Origin: Teichococcus wenyumeiae
GTDB taxonomy: Bacteria; Pseudomonadota; Alphaproteobacteria; Acetobacterales; Acetobacteraceae
Length of the DNA: 64,000 nt
Direction of reading: 5' to 3'
Assembly: GCF_003696345.1 (NCBI RefSeq)
Contig: NZ_RFLX01000012.1
Span: 112,775-176,774, forward strand
This document shows positions 20,903 through 29,879 of the stretch, piece after piece. The notes under the pieces were generated by a model. That model did not search any database. It was not told where the DNA came from and saw only the letters and a program-made list of their open reading frames with translations. Positions within the stretch are counted from its first letter, which is position 1, and the number at the start of each line of letters is the position of its first letter. The position numbers and the translations under genes are program-made.

Positions 20903-22462
20903 ATGCTGACGACAACACGACGCGGTGTGATGGCGGGCGGTGCCGCCCTGCTGGCCGGCATGGCCGGCATGCGGCCGGCCGAGGCGCAGGCCCGGCGCAT
21001 CCTGGTGATCACCTCCAACCAGGATATCCCGAACTTCGACCCGCATCTGGCCAGCGGCTATTCCACCGCCATGGCGATGCGGAACGTCTATGACTCGCTG
21101 GTGCGGGTGGAAGGCAACCCGCCCAAGCCGGTGCCGCATCTGGCGCAGTCCTGGACCATGTCGGAGGACGGGCGCGAATACACCTTCAAGCTGGACCCGG
21201 CCGCCAAGTTCCATGACGGCTCGCCGGTCGATGCGGCGGCGGTGAAGTATTCCATCGAGCGCCTGCTGCGCCTGAACCGCGGCAATGCCTGGATGGTCGC
21301 CGGCATCGTGGACCCCGCGGGCACCGAGGTGGTGGATGCGCAGACGGTGCGCGTGAAGCTGCTGACGCCCTTCGTGCCCTTCCTGTCCGTGCTGCCCTGG
21401 GTCTGGATCGTGAACCCGAAGCAGGTGGAGGCCAACAAGGGCTCGGACGACGGCCAGACCTGGCTGCGCACCAATATAGCGGGCTCCGGCGCCTTCAACA
21501 TCACCCGCGCCGAGGCCGGCAACCTTTACCAGTTCGAGCGCGTGGCGGATGGCTGGCGGAAGGGCGGCGGCAACCTCACCGGCGCCATCTGGAAGATCAC
21601 GCGGGAGACCGCGACGCAGCGCCTGATGGTGCAGCGGGGCGAGGCGCAGATCGCGGTGGACCTGACCAGCGAGGACATGGAAGCGCTGAAGGGCCGCCCC
21701 GGCGTCAACCTGATCCTGGAGCCGGAATACCGCACCTTCCAGATCAAGATGAACTCGAAGCACGGCCCGCTGGCGGACAAGAACCTCCGCAAGGCCATCG
21801 CCTGTGCCTTCAACTACCAGGGTATGCTCGATGTCAGCGGCTATGCCGAGCTGATGAAGGGCCCGCTGCCCGAGAGCATCGACGGCTTCGACAAGGAGCT
21901 GCCGATCTATCGCACGGACCTGGAGAAGGCGAAGGAGTTCCTGGCCAAGTCCCGCAGCCCGAATGGCGGCATCAAGCTGACGCTGGCGCATGTCTCCGGC
22001 CTGGAGCAGCAGCGGCGCTGGGCGCTAGTTCTGCTGGACAGTCTGCGGGCGCTGAACATCGAGCTGGACATCAAGCCGATGATCTGGCCCGACATGGTCG
22101 CCGCCTGCCGCTCGCCCGAGACGGTGCCGGACTTCTTCATGGTCTACCAGACCGCCAATTACGGCGATGCCGACAACCTGGCCTATGCGGGCTTCCATTC
22201 CTCCCGCAACGGCAACTGGCAGAACCCGGTCTATGCCAACCCCGAGGTCGATGCCGTGCTGGACCAGGCGCGGGCCGAGGCCGACCCGGAGAAGCGCCGC
22301 GAGCTGTACAAGAAGTTCCAGCGCATCGTGATGGATGACAGCCCGGATATCTTCGGCGTGCTGGAGATGCGCAAGCTGGCGATGCGGAACAACGTGAAGG
22401 GCTTCGCCTTCACCCCGGTGGCCTCCAACGCCATCGAGCTTTTCCCGCTCTCGCTCGGCTGA
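20903..22462 (+). CDS. ABC transporter substrate-binding protein, family 5 (Dpp/Opp type)
   Basis: 519 residues from ATG 20903, favoured over TTG 20885 because GGAG lies about 9 nt upstream and it gives a clean signal peptide. The N-terminus (TTTRRGVMAGGAALLAGMAG) carries a twin-arginine-like RR before the hydrophobic core, with cleavage likely after AEA/AQA near residue 29. The mature part has the SBP_bac_5 pattern (SWTMSEDGREYTFKLDPAAK, FHDGSPVDAAAVKYSIERLL). It is the periplasmic receptor for the two permeases and the ATPase that follow. Ligand is probably a peptide or the substrate of the HyuAB enzyme. Confidence 0.93.
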   Translation: MLTTTRRGVMAGGAALLAGMAGMRPAEAQARRILVITSNQDIPNFDPHLASGYSTAMAMRNVYDSLVRVEGNPPKPVPHLAQSWTMSEDGREYTFKLDPAAKFHDGSPVDAAAVKYSIERLLRLNRGNAWMVAGIVDPAGTEVVDAQTVRVKLLTPFVPFLSVLPWVWIVNPKQVEANKGSDDGQTWLRTNIAGSGAFNITRAEAGNLYQFERVADGWRKGGGNLTGAIWKITRETATQRLMVQRGEAQIAVDLTSEDMEALKGRPGVNLILEPEYRTFQIKMNSKHGPLADKNLRKAIACAFNYQGMLDVSGYAELMKGPLPESIDGFDKELPIYRTDLEKAKEFLAKSRSPNGGIKLTLAHVSGLEQQRRWALVLLDSLRALNIELDIKPMIWPDMVAACRSPETVPDFFMVYQTANYGDADNLAYAGFHSSRNGNWQNPVYANPEVDAVLDQARAEADPEKRRELYKKFQRIVMDDSPDIFGVLEMRKLAMRNNVKGFAFTPVASNAIELFPLSLG

Positions 22463-22471
22463 CCGCGTCGC

Positions 22472-23479
22472 ATGCTGGGCTATATCCTCCGCCGTATCCT
22501 GCTGCTGGTGCCGGTGCTGCTGGGCCTGTCGCTGCTGGTCTTCGCCATCGCCCGGCTGCTGCCAGGCGACCCGGTGGCGCTGGCGGCGGGGCCGAATGCG
22601 ACGGCGGCGGATGTGGCCTCGGTGGCGCGCGAATTCGGGCTGGATCAGCCCCTGCCCCTGCAATACTGGAACTACCTGACCGGCATCCTGCACGGTGATT
22701 TCGGCGTCTCCATCTTCACCCGCCGCCCGGTGGCGGAGGATCTGGCCGCCTTTCTGCCGGCGACGCTGGAACTGGTGCTGGCGGCGATGTTCCTCGCCAT
22801 CGGCTTCGGCATTCCACTGGGGCTGATGGCGGCGGTCTTCCGCAACAGGTGGCCGGATTTCCTGTCGCGCACCGTCTCGCTCGGCGCCATCTCCATGCCG
22901 CGCTTCTTCCTGGGGCTGGTGTTCCAGTTGTTCTTCGCGATGTGGCTGGGCTGGCTGCCACTGTCCGGCCGCTTCCCGCTGATCGAGGAACCGCCGCCCA
23001 CCGTGACCGGGTTGCTGACGGTGGATGCCGTGCTCTCCGGCCAGTTCCATGCGCTGGGCATCGCGCTCTCGCATCTGGCGCTGCCTGCGATTGCCATGGC
23101 GCTTTCCCCGCTCGCCACCATCATGCGGATGATGCGCGCCTCGACCATTGAGGTGCTGCAACAGGATTACGTGCTGACGGAACGCGCCCTCGGCCTCAGC
23201 CAGCGGCTGATCCTGTTCAAATACGTGCTGAAGAATGCCATCTCCGCCACGCTCACCGTCATCGGCCTGTATTTCGGCTGGCTGCTGGGCGGCACGGTGC
23301 TGGTGGAGACCGTCTTCGACTGGCCCGGCATCGGGCTCTACGCCACCCAGGCCGTGCTGACGCAGGACTTCATGCCGATCATCGGCGTCACGCTCTGCAT
23401 CGGCGCCATCTTCGTGACCGTCAATCTGGTGGTGGACATGCTCTACGGCCTGCTGAACCCGAAGGTCCGCTACCAGTGA
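22472..23479 (+). CDS. ABC transporter permease, DppB type
   Basis: 335 residues, six membrane helices. The start is MLGYILRRILLLVPVLLGLS, typical of DppB/GsiC. The ATPase-coupling EAA loop is LTERALGLSQRLILFKYVLK, and the large periplasmic loop after helix 1 holds the conserved LLPGDPVAL. The stop overlaps the next gene's GTG start by 4 bp (GTGA). It forms the inner-membrane channel together with the following permease. Confidence 0.94.
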   Translation: MLGYILRRILLLVPVLLGLSLLVFAIARLLPGDPVALAAGPNATAADVASVAREFGLDQPLPLQYWNYLTGILHGDFGVSIFTRRPVAEDLAAFLPATLELVLAAMFLAIGFGIPLGLMAAVFRNRWPDFLSRTVSLGAISMPRFFLGLVFQLFFAMWLGWLPLSGRFPLIEEPPPTVTGLLTVDAVLSGQFHALGIALSHLALPAIAMALSPLATIMRMMRASTIEVLQQDYVLTERALGLSQRLILFKYVLKNAISATLTVIGLYFGWLLGGTVLVETVFDWPGIGLYATQAVLTQDFMPIIGVTLCIGAIFVTVNLVVDMLYGLLNPKVRYQ

Positions 23480-24348
23480 GCGCTACCGCCCATCCCCGCG
23501 TCGAAAGCTGGCGGCGCGGCTTCTACCGCTTCCGCCAGAGCTGGGTGTCTGTTCTTGGCCTCCTCATCGTGCTGGTGCTGCTGGTGCTGGCCATCGGCGG
23601 CGCGCATCTGACGCCCTTTCCGCAGCATATCCAGGGCGTGGTGGATACCAGCTCCCGCCTGCAACCGCCTTCCATGTCCTATTGGTTCGGCACCAACGAA
23701 CTGGGGCAGGATGTCTTCTCGCTGGTGGTGGCCGGCACGCGCATCTCGCTGCTGGCGGGCATGGCGGTGGTAATCGTGGGTGCCGCCTTCGGCGTCTTCG
23801 TCGGCGCCCTTGCCGGCTTCTTCGGCGGCTGGGTCGATGAGGTGCTGATGCGCATCGCCGACCTGAAGCTGACCATTCCCGGGCTGATCCTGGCCATGGC
23901 CGTCGCCGCCGCGCTGGGGCCGGGGATCGTCAACATGATCTTCGCTATCGCCCTCTCCTGGTGGCCCGGCTACGCGCGGCTGGTGCGGGGCGAGGTGATG
24001 GCCAAGCGCGAGGAAACCTTCGTGCTTGCCTCCCGCGCCATGGGTGCCGGCACGGGGCGGCTGCTGTGGCGGCATATCCTGCCCAATATCGTCTCGCCGA
24101 TCATTGTGAAGATGTCGCTGGACATGGGCTTCGCGATCCTGACCGTGGCCTCGCTGGGCTTCATCGGCATCGGCGTGAAGCCGCCGACGCCGGAATGGGG
24201 CTCCCTCCTCTCCGTCGCGCGGGTGAACATGCCGGATTACTGGTGGACGGCCATCTTCCCCGGCCTCGCGATCTTCCTGGCCGTCTTCGGCTTCAACCTG
24301 CTTGGCGATGGTCTGCGTGACCTGCTGGACCCGAAGGCGCGCCGCTGA
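23476..24348 (+). CDS. ABC transporter permease, DppC type
   Basis: 290 residues starting with GTG 23476 inside the dppB stop (GTGA). It has the N-terminal cytoplasmic segment and first helix (WRRGFYRFRQSWVSVLGLLI) typical of DppC, a periplasmic domain with WFGTNELGQDVFSLVVAGTR, and the EAA loop VLASRAMGAGTGRLLWRHIL. Its stop shares one base with the start of the ATPase gene, so all three are translationally coupled. Confidence 0.94.
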   Translation: MSATAHPRVESWRRGFYRFRQSWVSVLGLLIVLVLLVLAIGGAHLTPFPQHIQGVVDTSSRLQPPSMSYWFGTNELGQDVFSLVVAGTRISLLAGMAVVIVGAAFGVFVGALAGFFGGWVDEVLMRIADLKLTIPGLILAMAVAAALGPGIVNMIFAIALSWWPGYARLVRGEVMAKREETFVLASRAMGAGTGRLLWRHILPNIVSPIIVKMSLDMGFAILTVASLGFIGIGVKPPTPEWGSLLSVARVNMPDYWWTAIFPGLAIFLAVFGFNLLGDGLRDLLDPKARR

Positions 24349-26111
24349 TGACTGACGATACCCTGCTGGAGATCAAGGACCTCCACCTCGCCATGCGCTC
24401 CTTCGAGGGCGAGGTGCAGGTTCTCAACGGCGTCTCCTTCGCCGTGAAGCGCGGCGAGATCTGGGGCATCGTGGGGGAGACAGGCTCGGGCAAGTCGCTC
24501 ACCGGCCTCTCCGTCTCCCGCCTCGTACCGACGCCGCCGGGCCGCTACCTCGGGGGCAACGTGCGCTTCCAGGGGCGCGACATGCTCGCCCAGACGGAAG
24601 AGACGATGCGGACCCTGCGCGGCCGCCGCATCGGCATGATCTTCCAGGACCCCACCACCAACCTGAACCCCACCTTCCGCATCGGCACGCAGCTGGTGGA
24701 CGTGGCGATGCACGCGGCACGGCAGGACCCTGCCCTGTTGGGGCTGGCGCCCGGTGCCTCCCGCCGCGCCATGCGGCAGGCGGCTGAGAAGCACGCCGTC
24801 GCCATGCTGGAGAAGGTCGGCATCCCCAATGCCGCCGCGCGGGTGAACGACTACCCGCACCAGTTCTCCGGCGGCATGAAGCAGCGCGTGCTGATCGCCA
24901 TGGCGTTGATCGGCCGGCCCGACCTGTTGATCGCGGATGAGCCGACCACGGCGCTGGATGTTTCCGTACAGGCTCAGATCCTGCGGCTGATCCATGGGCT
25001 GGTGGAGGAGCACAATCTCGGCGTCCTCTTCATCACGCATAATCTCGGCGTGGTGGCGCAGCTCTGCACCCATGTGGCGGTGATGTATGCCGGCGCCATC
25101 GTGGAATCCGGCCCGGTGCGGGAGGTGCTGAAGCACCCGCAACACGACTATACGCGCGGGCTGCTGGCCTCCGTGCCCAAGCCCAGCATGAAGCGCGGCG
25201 AGCTGCGCGGCCTGGCCGGCGGCGCGCTGGCCGCCGAGCCCCTGGCGCCGCCGCCGCCCCGGCCGGCGCCGGGCGGCACCATCCTCTCCATCGAGAATGT
25301 GGTGAAGGAATTCCCCGGCGCCCGGCGCGGCTTCTTCGACCGCGCGCCGCCGGTGAAGGCGCTGCAGGATGTCAGCCTCGATGTTCGCAAGGGCGAGAGC
25401 TTCGGGCTGGTGGGGGAATCGGGTTCCGGCAAGACCACCCTCACCCGCTGCATCCTGCAACTGGAGAAGGTGAGTTCCGGCCGCATCGTCTATGACGGCA
25501 TCGACCTGACGGCGCAGACGCCGCAGCAGATGCAGGCGCTGCGCGCGCGCATCCAGATCGTGTTCCAGGACCCCTACGCCTCGCTGAACCCGCGCATGAC
25601 CGTGCGCGACATCATCGCAGAGCCGATGGAGATCCATCACGACAAGATCGCGCTTTCGCCGCGCCAGCGCACGGACCGGGCGGCGGAGCTGTTGCAGCAG
25701 GTTGGCCTGACCACGCAGCACCTGAACCGCTACCCGCATGAATTCTCCGGCGGGCAGCGGCAGCGCATCGGCATCGCCCGCGCCCTGGCGCCAAAGCCGG
25801 ATTTCCTGATCCTGGATGAACCCACGAGCGCGCTGGACGTGTCAGTGCAGGCGCAGGTGCTGAACCTGCTGCACGACCTGCAATCGCGCCTAGGGCTGAC
25901 CTACTTCTTCATCAGCCACGACCTCGGCGTCATCCGCTACATTTGCGACCGCGTGGCGCTGATCCACCATGGCAGGCTGGTGGAACAGGGCGAGACGGAA
26001 GAGGTCTTCACCGCGCCGCGGAGCGACTACGCCAAGATGCTGCTGGCGGCGATGCCGGACCCGGACCCGGACCTCTCGCCGCTGCGCAGGCCCGAGCTGG
26101 CGCTACTGTAG
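24348..26111 (+). CDS. Fused ABC ATPase, DppD-DppF type
   Basis: 587 residues carrying two complete ATPase modules. First module: Walker [12 protein letters not shown], signature [14 protein letters not shown], Walker [14 protein letters not shown]. Second module: Walker [13 protein letters not shown], signature [14 protein letters not shown], Walker [15 protein letters not shown] Pro/Ala-rich linker (residues about 295-310) joins them. DppD and DppF are usually separate proteins, so the fusion fixes the heterodimer in one chain, as seen in GsiA-like proteins. It ends by overlapping the convergent lipoprotein gene by 9 bp. Confidence 0.94.
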   Translation: MTDDTLLEIKDLHLAMRSFEGEVQVLNGVSFAVKRGEIWGIVGETGSGKSLTGLSVSRLVPTPPGRYLGGNVRFQGRDMLAQTEETMRTLRGRRIGMIFQDPTTNLNPTFRIGTQLVDVAMHAARQDPALLGLAPGASRRAMRQAAEKHAVAMLEKVGIPNAAARVNDYPHQFSGGMKQRVLIAMALIGRPDLLIADEPTTALDVSVQAQILRLIHGLVEEHNLGVLFITHNLGVVAQLCTHVAVMYAGAIVESGPVREVLKHPQHDYTRGLLASVPKPSMKRGELRGLAGGALAAEPLAPPPPRPAPGGTILSIENVVKEFPGARRGFFDRAPPVKALQDVSLDVRKGESFGLVGESGSGKTTLTRCILQLEKVSSGRIVYDGIDLTAQTPQQMQALRARIQIVFQDPYASLNPRMTVRDIIAEPMEIHHDKIALSPRQRTDRAAELLQQVGLTTQHLNRYPHEFSGGQRQRIGIARALAPKPDFLILDEPTSALDVSVQAQVLNLLHDLQSRLGLTYFFISHDLGVIRYICDRVALIHHGRLVEQGETEEVFTAPRSDYAKMLLAAMPDPDPDLSPLRRPELALL

Positions 26112-26600
26112 CACGCCCCAGCGCTCCACCGCCGGCTCGGCGCTCGCCCATTTCCACTTGCCGTCCTGCAGGCAGGTGGTGGCGATGATGGTGATGCGCT
26201 CCTCCACCTTCTCGCCGATGCCGATCGCGACCTCGCGGCATTCGGCCAGGGGCGTGTTGATCAGCCGCACCACCTGCACGCTGCCCTGCGCGTCGCCATA
26301 GCCGAAGGGCAAGGCGTGCTCGACCTTCCAGTCGGCCACGGTACCCAGCGGAATGGCGCCGGCGGTGGCGGAGATGCTGTCCTGCTCCCCACGCGCGATG
26401 CGGCGGGAGACATATTGCAGCGTGGCGGTGACGGCGGCGCGGATGCCGACGCCCACCGCATAGCCCACCGCCGCATTGCCGGTGGCGATGCCCGCCGTGA
26501 CACCGGAGACACCACCCACAATGCCGCCCGCCGCCTGGCAACCCGCCAGTGGCAGGGCGACCACCAGCACGGCGGCGGCCCGCCGCGCGGCGGGGCTCAC
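26103..26600 (-). CDS. Putative lipoprotein, paralogue of upstream neighbour
   Basis: 165 residues. The GTG start at 26600 overlaps the upstream gene's TGA (GTGA), and gives a short signal ending in a lipobox (AAAVLVVALPLAGC). The mature protein is Gly/Ala rich (GGIVGGVSGVTAGIATGNAA), then has a region with few motifs, and ends [18 protein letters not shown]. The C-terminus is almost the same as that of the upstream gene (QWKWASAEPATERWGALQ), so the pair is a tandem duplication. No known domain is recognised; export and lipid anchoring are inferred from the signal. Confidence 0.75.
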   Translation of the reverse strand: MSPAARRAAAVLVVALPLAGCQAAGGIVGGVSGVTAGIATGNAAVGYAVGVGIRAAVTATLQYVSRRIARGEQDSISATAGAIPLGTVADWKVEHALPFGYGDAQGSVQVVRLINTPLAECREVAIGIGEKVEERITIIATTCLQDGKWKWASAEPAVERWGVLQ

Positions 26601-27127
26601 TGCAAGGCTCCCCACCGCTCCGTGGCTGGCTCGGCGCTGGCCCATTTCCATTGTTCGCCGTTGCGGCAGATGGCGGCGGTGTAGAAGGCCTTGTGCGGCC
26701 GCACCACGCCATCGACTTCCTGCACCTCGCTCTCGACCGAGAAGACGATCTCGCGGCATTCGAGGCCGAGGCCGCCGATGTCGCGCGAGACTGTTACCTG
26801 CCCGTGGCGGTTGGGCTGCACCGGCACCTGATGGCGGACGCCCCAGGCCGCCACCTTGCCGATGGCCAGCGGCCCGGCGGCATTGGCGATGCTGTCCTGC
26901 TCGGCGCGCTGGGTGCGGCGCTCGGCATATTGCAGCCCGGCCTGGGCCAGGGAGCGGACGCCAAGGCCGATACCGGCTGTGACCGCGCCATTGTCCGTGA
27001 TCGCATCCGACAGCGAGGCGCCGGCGATACCGGCAAGATCGGCGGTGCCTTCCCGCAGCAGTGACTGGCATCCCCCCAACAGAAGCAGTCCCGAAAGCAG
27101 CACAGGCACAGCTCTCACCACCGGCAA
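26597..27127 (-). CDS. Putative lipoprotein, paralogue of downstream neighbour
   Basis: 176 residues with TTG 27127 as start. A GGGAG site 7 nt upstream supports it; GTG codons at positions 3, 4 and 7 are alternatives. The signal peptide PVLLSGLLLLGGC ends in a lipobox Cys. The mature part has the same block order as the downstream paralogue: SLSDAITDNGAVTAGIGLGV, LQYAERRTQRAEQDSIANAA, and the shared C-terminal WKWASAEPA. Function unknown. It lies between the Dpp importer (convergent) and the Pot importer (same strand, 40 bp upstream). Confidence 0.75.
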   Translation of the reverse strand: MPVVRAVPVLLSGLLLLGGCQSLLREGTADLAGIAGASLSDAITDNGAVTAGIGLGVRSLAQAGLQYAERRTQRAEQDSIANAAGPLAIGKVAAWGVRHQVPVQPNRHGQVTVSRDIGGLGLECREIVFSVESEVQEVDGVVRPHKAFYTAAICRNGEQWKWASAEPATERWGALQ

Positions 27128-27166
27128 TGGCCTTCTCCCTTTCGTATGGCCGCCTTCCGCGTGCCC

Positions 27167-27946
27167 TTAGTTCCCCACACGCCGCAGCGCCCAGCCCGCC
27201 ACGCCGCCCACCAGCAGGGCCAGCGCCAGGATGACCACGGCCAGCGCATTCACCTCCGGCGTCAGCCCCAGCCGCAGCATGGAGAAGACCACCATCGGCA
27301 GCGTGGTGCCGGCGGGGCCCGATACGAAGCTGGCCACCACCACGTCATCCAGCGAGAGCGTAAAGGCCAGGAGCCAGCCCGCCAACAGGCTTGGCAGTAT
27401 CAACGGCAGCGTGATCGTGCGGAAAGCCACCCAGGGCGTGGCGCCGAGGTCGCGCGCCGCATCCTCCAGCGAGGCATCCATGCCGGCCAGCCGCGCCTGC
27501 ACCACCACGGCGACATAGGCCAGGCCGGTGGTGGCATGGGCCAGCAGCACGGTGGTGGCACCGCGCTCGGCCGGCCAGCCGGTGGCGGCCTGCAGCAGCA
27601 CAAAGCCCAGCAGCAGGGACAGGCCGGTCACCACTTCCGGCAGCACCAGGGGCGCGCCGGCCAGGGCGCCGAAGATCGCCCGGCCTGCGAAAGGGCCGCG
27701 CCGCGCCAGCACCCAGCCGGTGGCGCCGCCCAGCAGCACCGCCAGGGTGGCGGAGCCCGCGGCGATTCGCAGGGAGAGCCAAGCGGCCTCCCGCAGCCGG
27801 TCGTTGGCGGCGAGCGCCGCGAACCAGCGCAGGGAGAAGCCACCCCACTGGAAGGGCACGCGGCTGTCGCTGAAGGCATAGCCCGCCAGCAGCAGCACCG
27901 GCAGCCACAGGAAGCCGAGGCCGAGCCAGAGGCCGATCCGGGTCAT
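27167..27946 (-). CDS. potI: Polyamine ABC transporter permease, PotI type
   Basis: 259 residues from ATG 27946, six membrane helices. The EAA loop is LEDAARDLGATPWVAFRTIT, and the start (MTRIGLWLGLGFLWLPVLLL) and SDSRVPFQWGGFSLRWFAAL segment are typical of PotI/PotC. A much longer open frame extends upstream, but that would run over the other Pot genes and has no start support. It overlaps PotH by 4 bp and is the last gene of the potFGHI operon. Confidence 0.93.
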   Translation of the reverse strand: MTRIGLWLGLGFLWLPVLLLAGYAFSDSRVPFQWGGFSLRWFAALAANDRLREAAWLSLRIAAGSATLAVLLGGATGWVLARRGPFAGRAIFGALAGAPLVLPEVVTGLSLLLGFVLLQAATGWPAERGATTVLLAHATTGLAYVAVVVQARLAGMDASLEDAARDLGATPWVAFRTITLPLILPSLLAGWLLAFTLSLDDVVVASFVSGPAGTTLPMVVFSMLRLGLTPEVNALAVVILALALLVGGVAGWALRRVGN

Positions 27947-28791
27947 TGCCGCGCCTCCAGCCGCTGGAACAGGCGGATGGGCAGGATCAACACCAGCAGC
28001 AGCGCCACCGCCAGGGCGGCGGCCACGGGCCAGTCGCGGTTCTGGAAGAATTCCTGCCACAGCACGCGGCCGACCAGCAGCGCCTCGGGCGGCCCCAGCA
28101 GTTCCGGGATGACGTATTCGCCGGCGGCGGGAATGAAGACCAGCAGAAAGGCCGCCACCGCCCCCGGCGCCGCCAGTGGCAGTGTGACGGTCAGGAAGAC
28201 AGTGGCCGGACGGGCGCCGAGATCGGCCGCCGCATCCTCCAGCGTCCGGTCCAGGCGGGAAAGGCTGGCGTAGAGCGGCAGCACCGCGAAGGGCAGATAG
28301 GCATGCACCATGCCCAGGAACATCGCCGTGTCGGAATAGAGCAGCGGCAGCGGCGCATCGATCCAGCCGAGGCCACGCAGCAACCCGTTGATCCAGCCCT
28401 CGTCGCGCAGGATGCCGGTCCAGGCGCCGATGCGCGGCAGGAAGCCGGTCCAGAAAGGCAGCAGCACCGCCATCAGCAACAACGGGCGGCGGCGTGGCGT
28501 GGCGCGGGTGATGCCCAGTGCCATGGGGAAACCCAGCAGCAGGCAGAGCGCCGCCGTTCCCCCCGCCACCCGCAGCGATTGCAGGAAGGCGGAGAAGTAA
28601 TAGTCGTCCTGCACCAGCAGGCCGAGCGGCTCCCAGTTCGGCTGCCAGCCGGTGGCGGCGGAATAAGGCAGCACGAAGGGCGGCACGCCATCGCCGGGCT
28701 GGGAGATGGCCAGCGCCAGCACCACCAGCAGCGGCAGCGCCACGAAGCCCAGCAGCCACAGTGCTGGCACCAGCAGCGGGATGCGCCGCAT
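27943..28791 (-). CDS. potH: Polyamine ABC transporter permease, PotH type
   Basis: About 282 residues from ATG 28791, which overlaps the potG stop as TGATG; a longer open frame starts 36 bp upstream but lies inside potG. It has six membrane helices, the long periplasmic segment after helix 1, and the EAA loop LEDAAADLGARPATVFLTVT. The segment GEYVIPELLGPPEALLVGRV is diagnostic of PotB/PotH. It pairs with PotI to form the channel for putrescine or spermidine. Confidence 0.93.
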   Translation of the reverse strand: MRRIPLLVPALWLLGFVALPLLVVLALAISQPGDGVPPFVLPYSAATGWQPNWEPLGLLVQDDYYFSAFLQSLRVAGGTAALCLLLGFPMALGITRATPRRRPLLLMAVLLPFWTGFLPRIGAWTGILRDEGWINGLLRGLGWIDAPLPLLYSDTAMFLGMVHAYLPFAVLPLYASLSRLDRTLEDAAADLGARPATVFLTVTLPLAAPGAVAAFLLVFIPAAGEYVIPELLGPPEALLVGRVLWQEFFQNRDWPVAAALAVALLLVLILPIRLFQRLEARQ

Positions 28792-29879
28792 CAGCCGGCC
28801 AGCGGCACCAGCGCCGCTGCCTCCCACCGCAGGTCCAGGGCAGTGCCGGGCGGCGGCGGTGGGCCGTCCTCCTCGGCATGACTGACGCGCAGCAGGGCGC
28901 CACCGGCGGCACGCACCAGCAGCAGGCTGTCGTCGCCGCGAAACGCGACATCCTCCACCACGCCGCGCGCCGTATTGGGACCGCTGGCGCCGGGCTGGGC
29001 CAGGATGCGCTCCGGCCGCAGGGCGCAGGCCGTGGCGCCAGGGGGCATCGGCTCAGCCGGACGCAGGCTGGCGCCCAGGGTAGGACAATCCAGCCCCCCT
29101 GCCCCGTCCGGCTGGCCTTCCAGCACATTGGCGGCGCCGAGGAAATTGGCCACGAAGCGCGTTGCCGGCCGCTCGTACACGGCGCGTGGCGGGCCAAGCT
29201 GCACCAGCCGCCCGGCTTCCAGCACCGCCACGCGGTCGGCCAGGGCCAGGGCCTCGTTCTGGTCGTGCGTTACCATGATGAAGGAGGCACCGGTGCGGCG
29301 TTGCAGGGCGCGCAGCTCGAAGCCGGTGCGTTCGCGCAGGTTGGCGTCCAGCGCGCCCAGCGGCTCGTCCAGCAGCAGCAGGCGCGGGCGTTTCACCAGC
29401 GCCCGCGCCAGGGCCACGCGCTGGCGCTGGCCGCCGGAAAGCCGGTGCGGCATGCGGGAGGCAAAGCCGGCCAGCCCCACCATCTCCAGCGCCTCGGCCA
29501 CCCGTGCATCGCGTTCGGCGCGAGGAACGCCATCCCGCTTCAGGCCATAGGCGACATTCCCCTGCACCGAGAGATGCGGAAACAGCGCATAGGACTGAAA
29601 CATCATGTTCAGCGGCCGCGCATGCGGCGGCACCGGCACCAGGTCGCGCCCCTCCATGCGGATGCTGCCGGCATCCGGCTGCTCGAACCCCGCCACCAGC
29701 CGCAGCAGGGTGGACTTGCCGGAACCGGAACCGCCCAACAGCGCCAGGAATTCCCCCGGCTCCACGCGCAGGTCCAGCGCCTCCAGCGCCGCGATGCCGC
29801 CGAAATGCTTCGAGAGCCCGGCGATCTCCAGCAGGCTCAATTCAGCGCCCGGCCTTGAAGCGGTTCCAACTGCGGCCAT
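28791..29879 (-). CDS. potG: Polyamine ABC transporter ATP-binding protein, PotG type
   Basis: About 362 residues. Walker A GGSGSGKSTLLR, Q-loop MMFQSYALFPHLSVQGNVAY, signature LSGGQRQRVALARAL, Walker B LLLLDEPLGALDANL, then a C-terminal TOBE domain (ATACALRPERI). The start is not settled: ATG 29879 overlaps the end of potF by 38 bp, while TTG 29839 directly follows the potF stop. Only the core from LLEIAGLSKHFGGIAALEAL onward is certain. It supplies energy for PotH/PotI. Confidence 0.92.
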   Translation of the reverse strand: MAAVGTASRPGAELSLLEIAGLSKHFGGIAALEALDLRVEPGEFLALLGGSGSGKSTLLRLVAGFEQPDAGSIRMEGRDLVPVPPHARPLNMMFQSYALFPHLSVQGNVAYGLKRDGVPRAERDARVAEALEMVGLAGFASRMPHRLSGGQRQRVALARALVKRPRLLLLDEPLGALDANLRERTGFELRALQRRTGASFIMVTHDQNEALALADRVAVLEAGRLVQLGPPRAVYERPATRFVANFLGAANVLEGQPDGAGGLDCPTLGASLRPAEPMPPGATACALRPERILAQPGASGPNTARGVVEDVAFRGDDSLLLVRAAGGALLRVSHAEEDGPPPPPGTALDLRWEAAALVPLAG

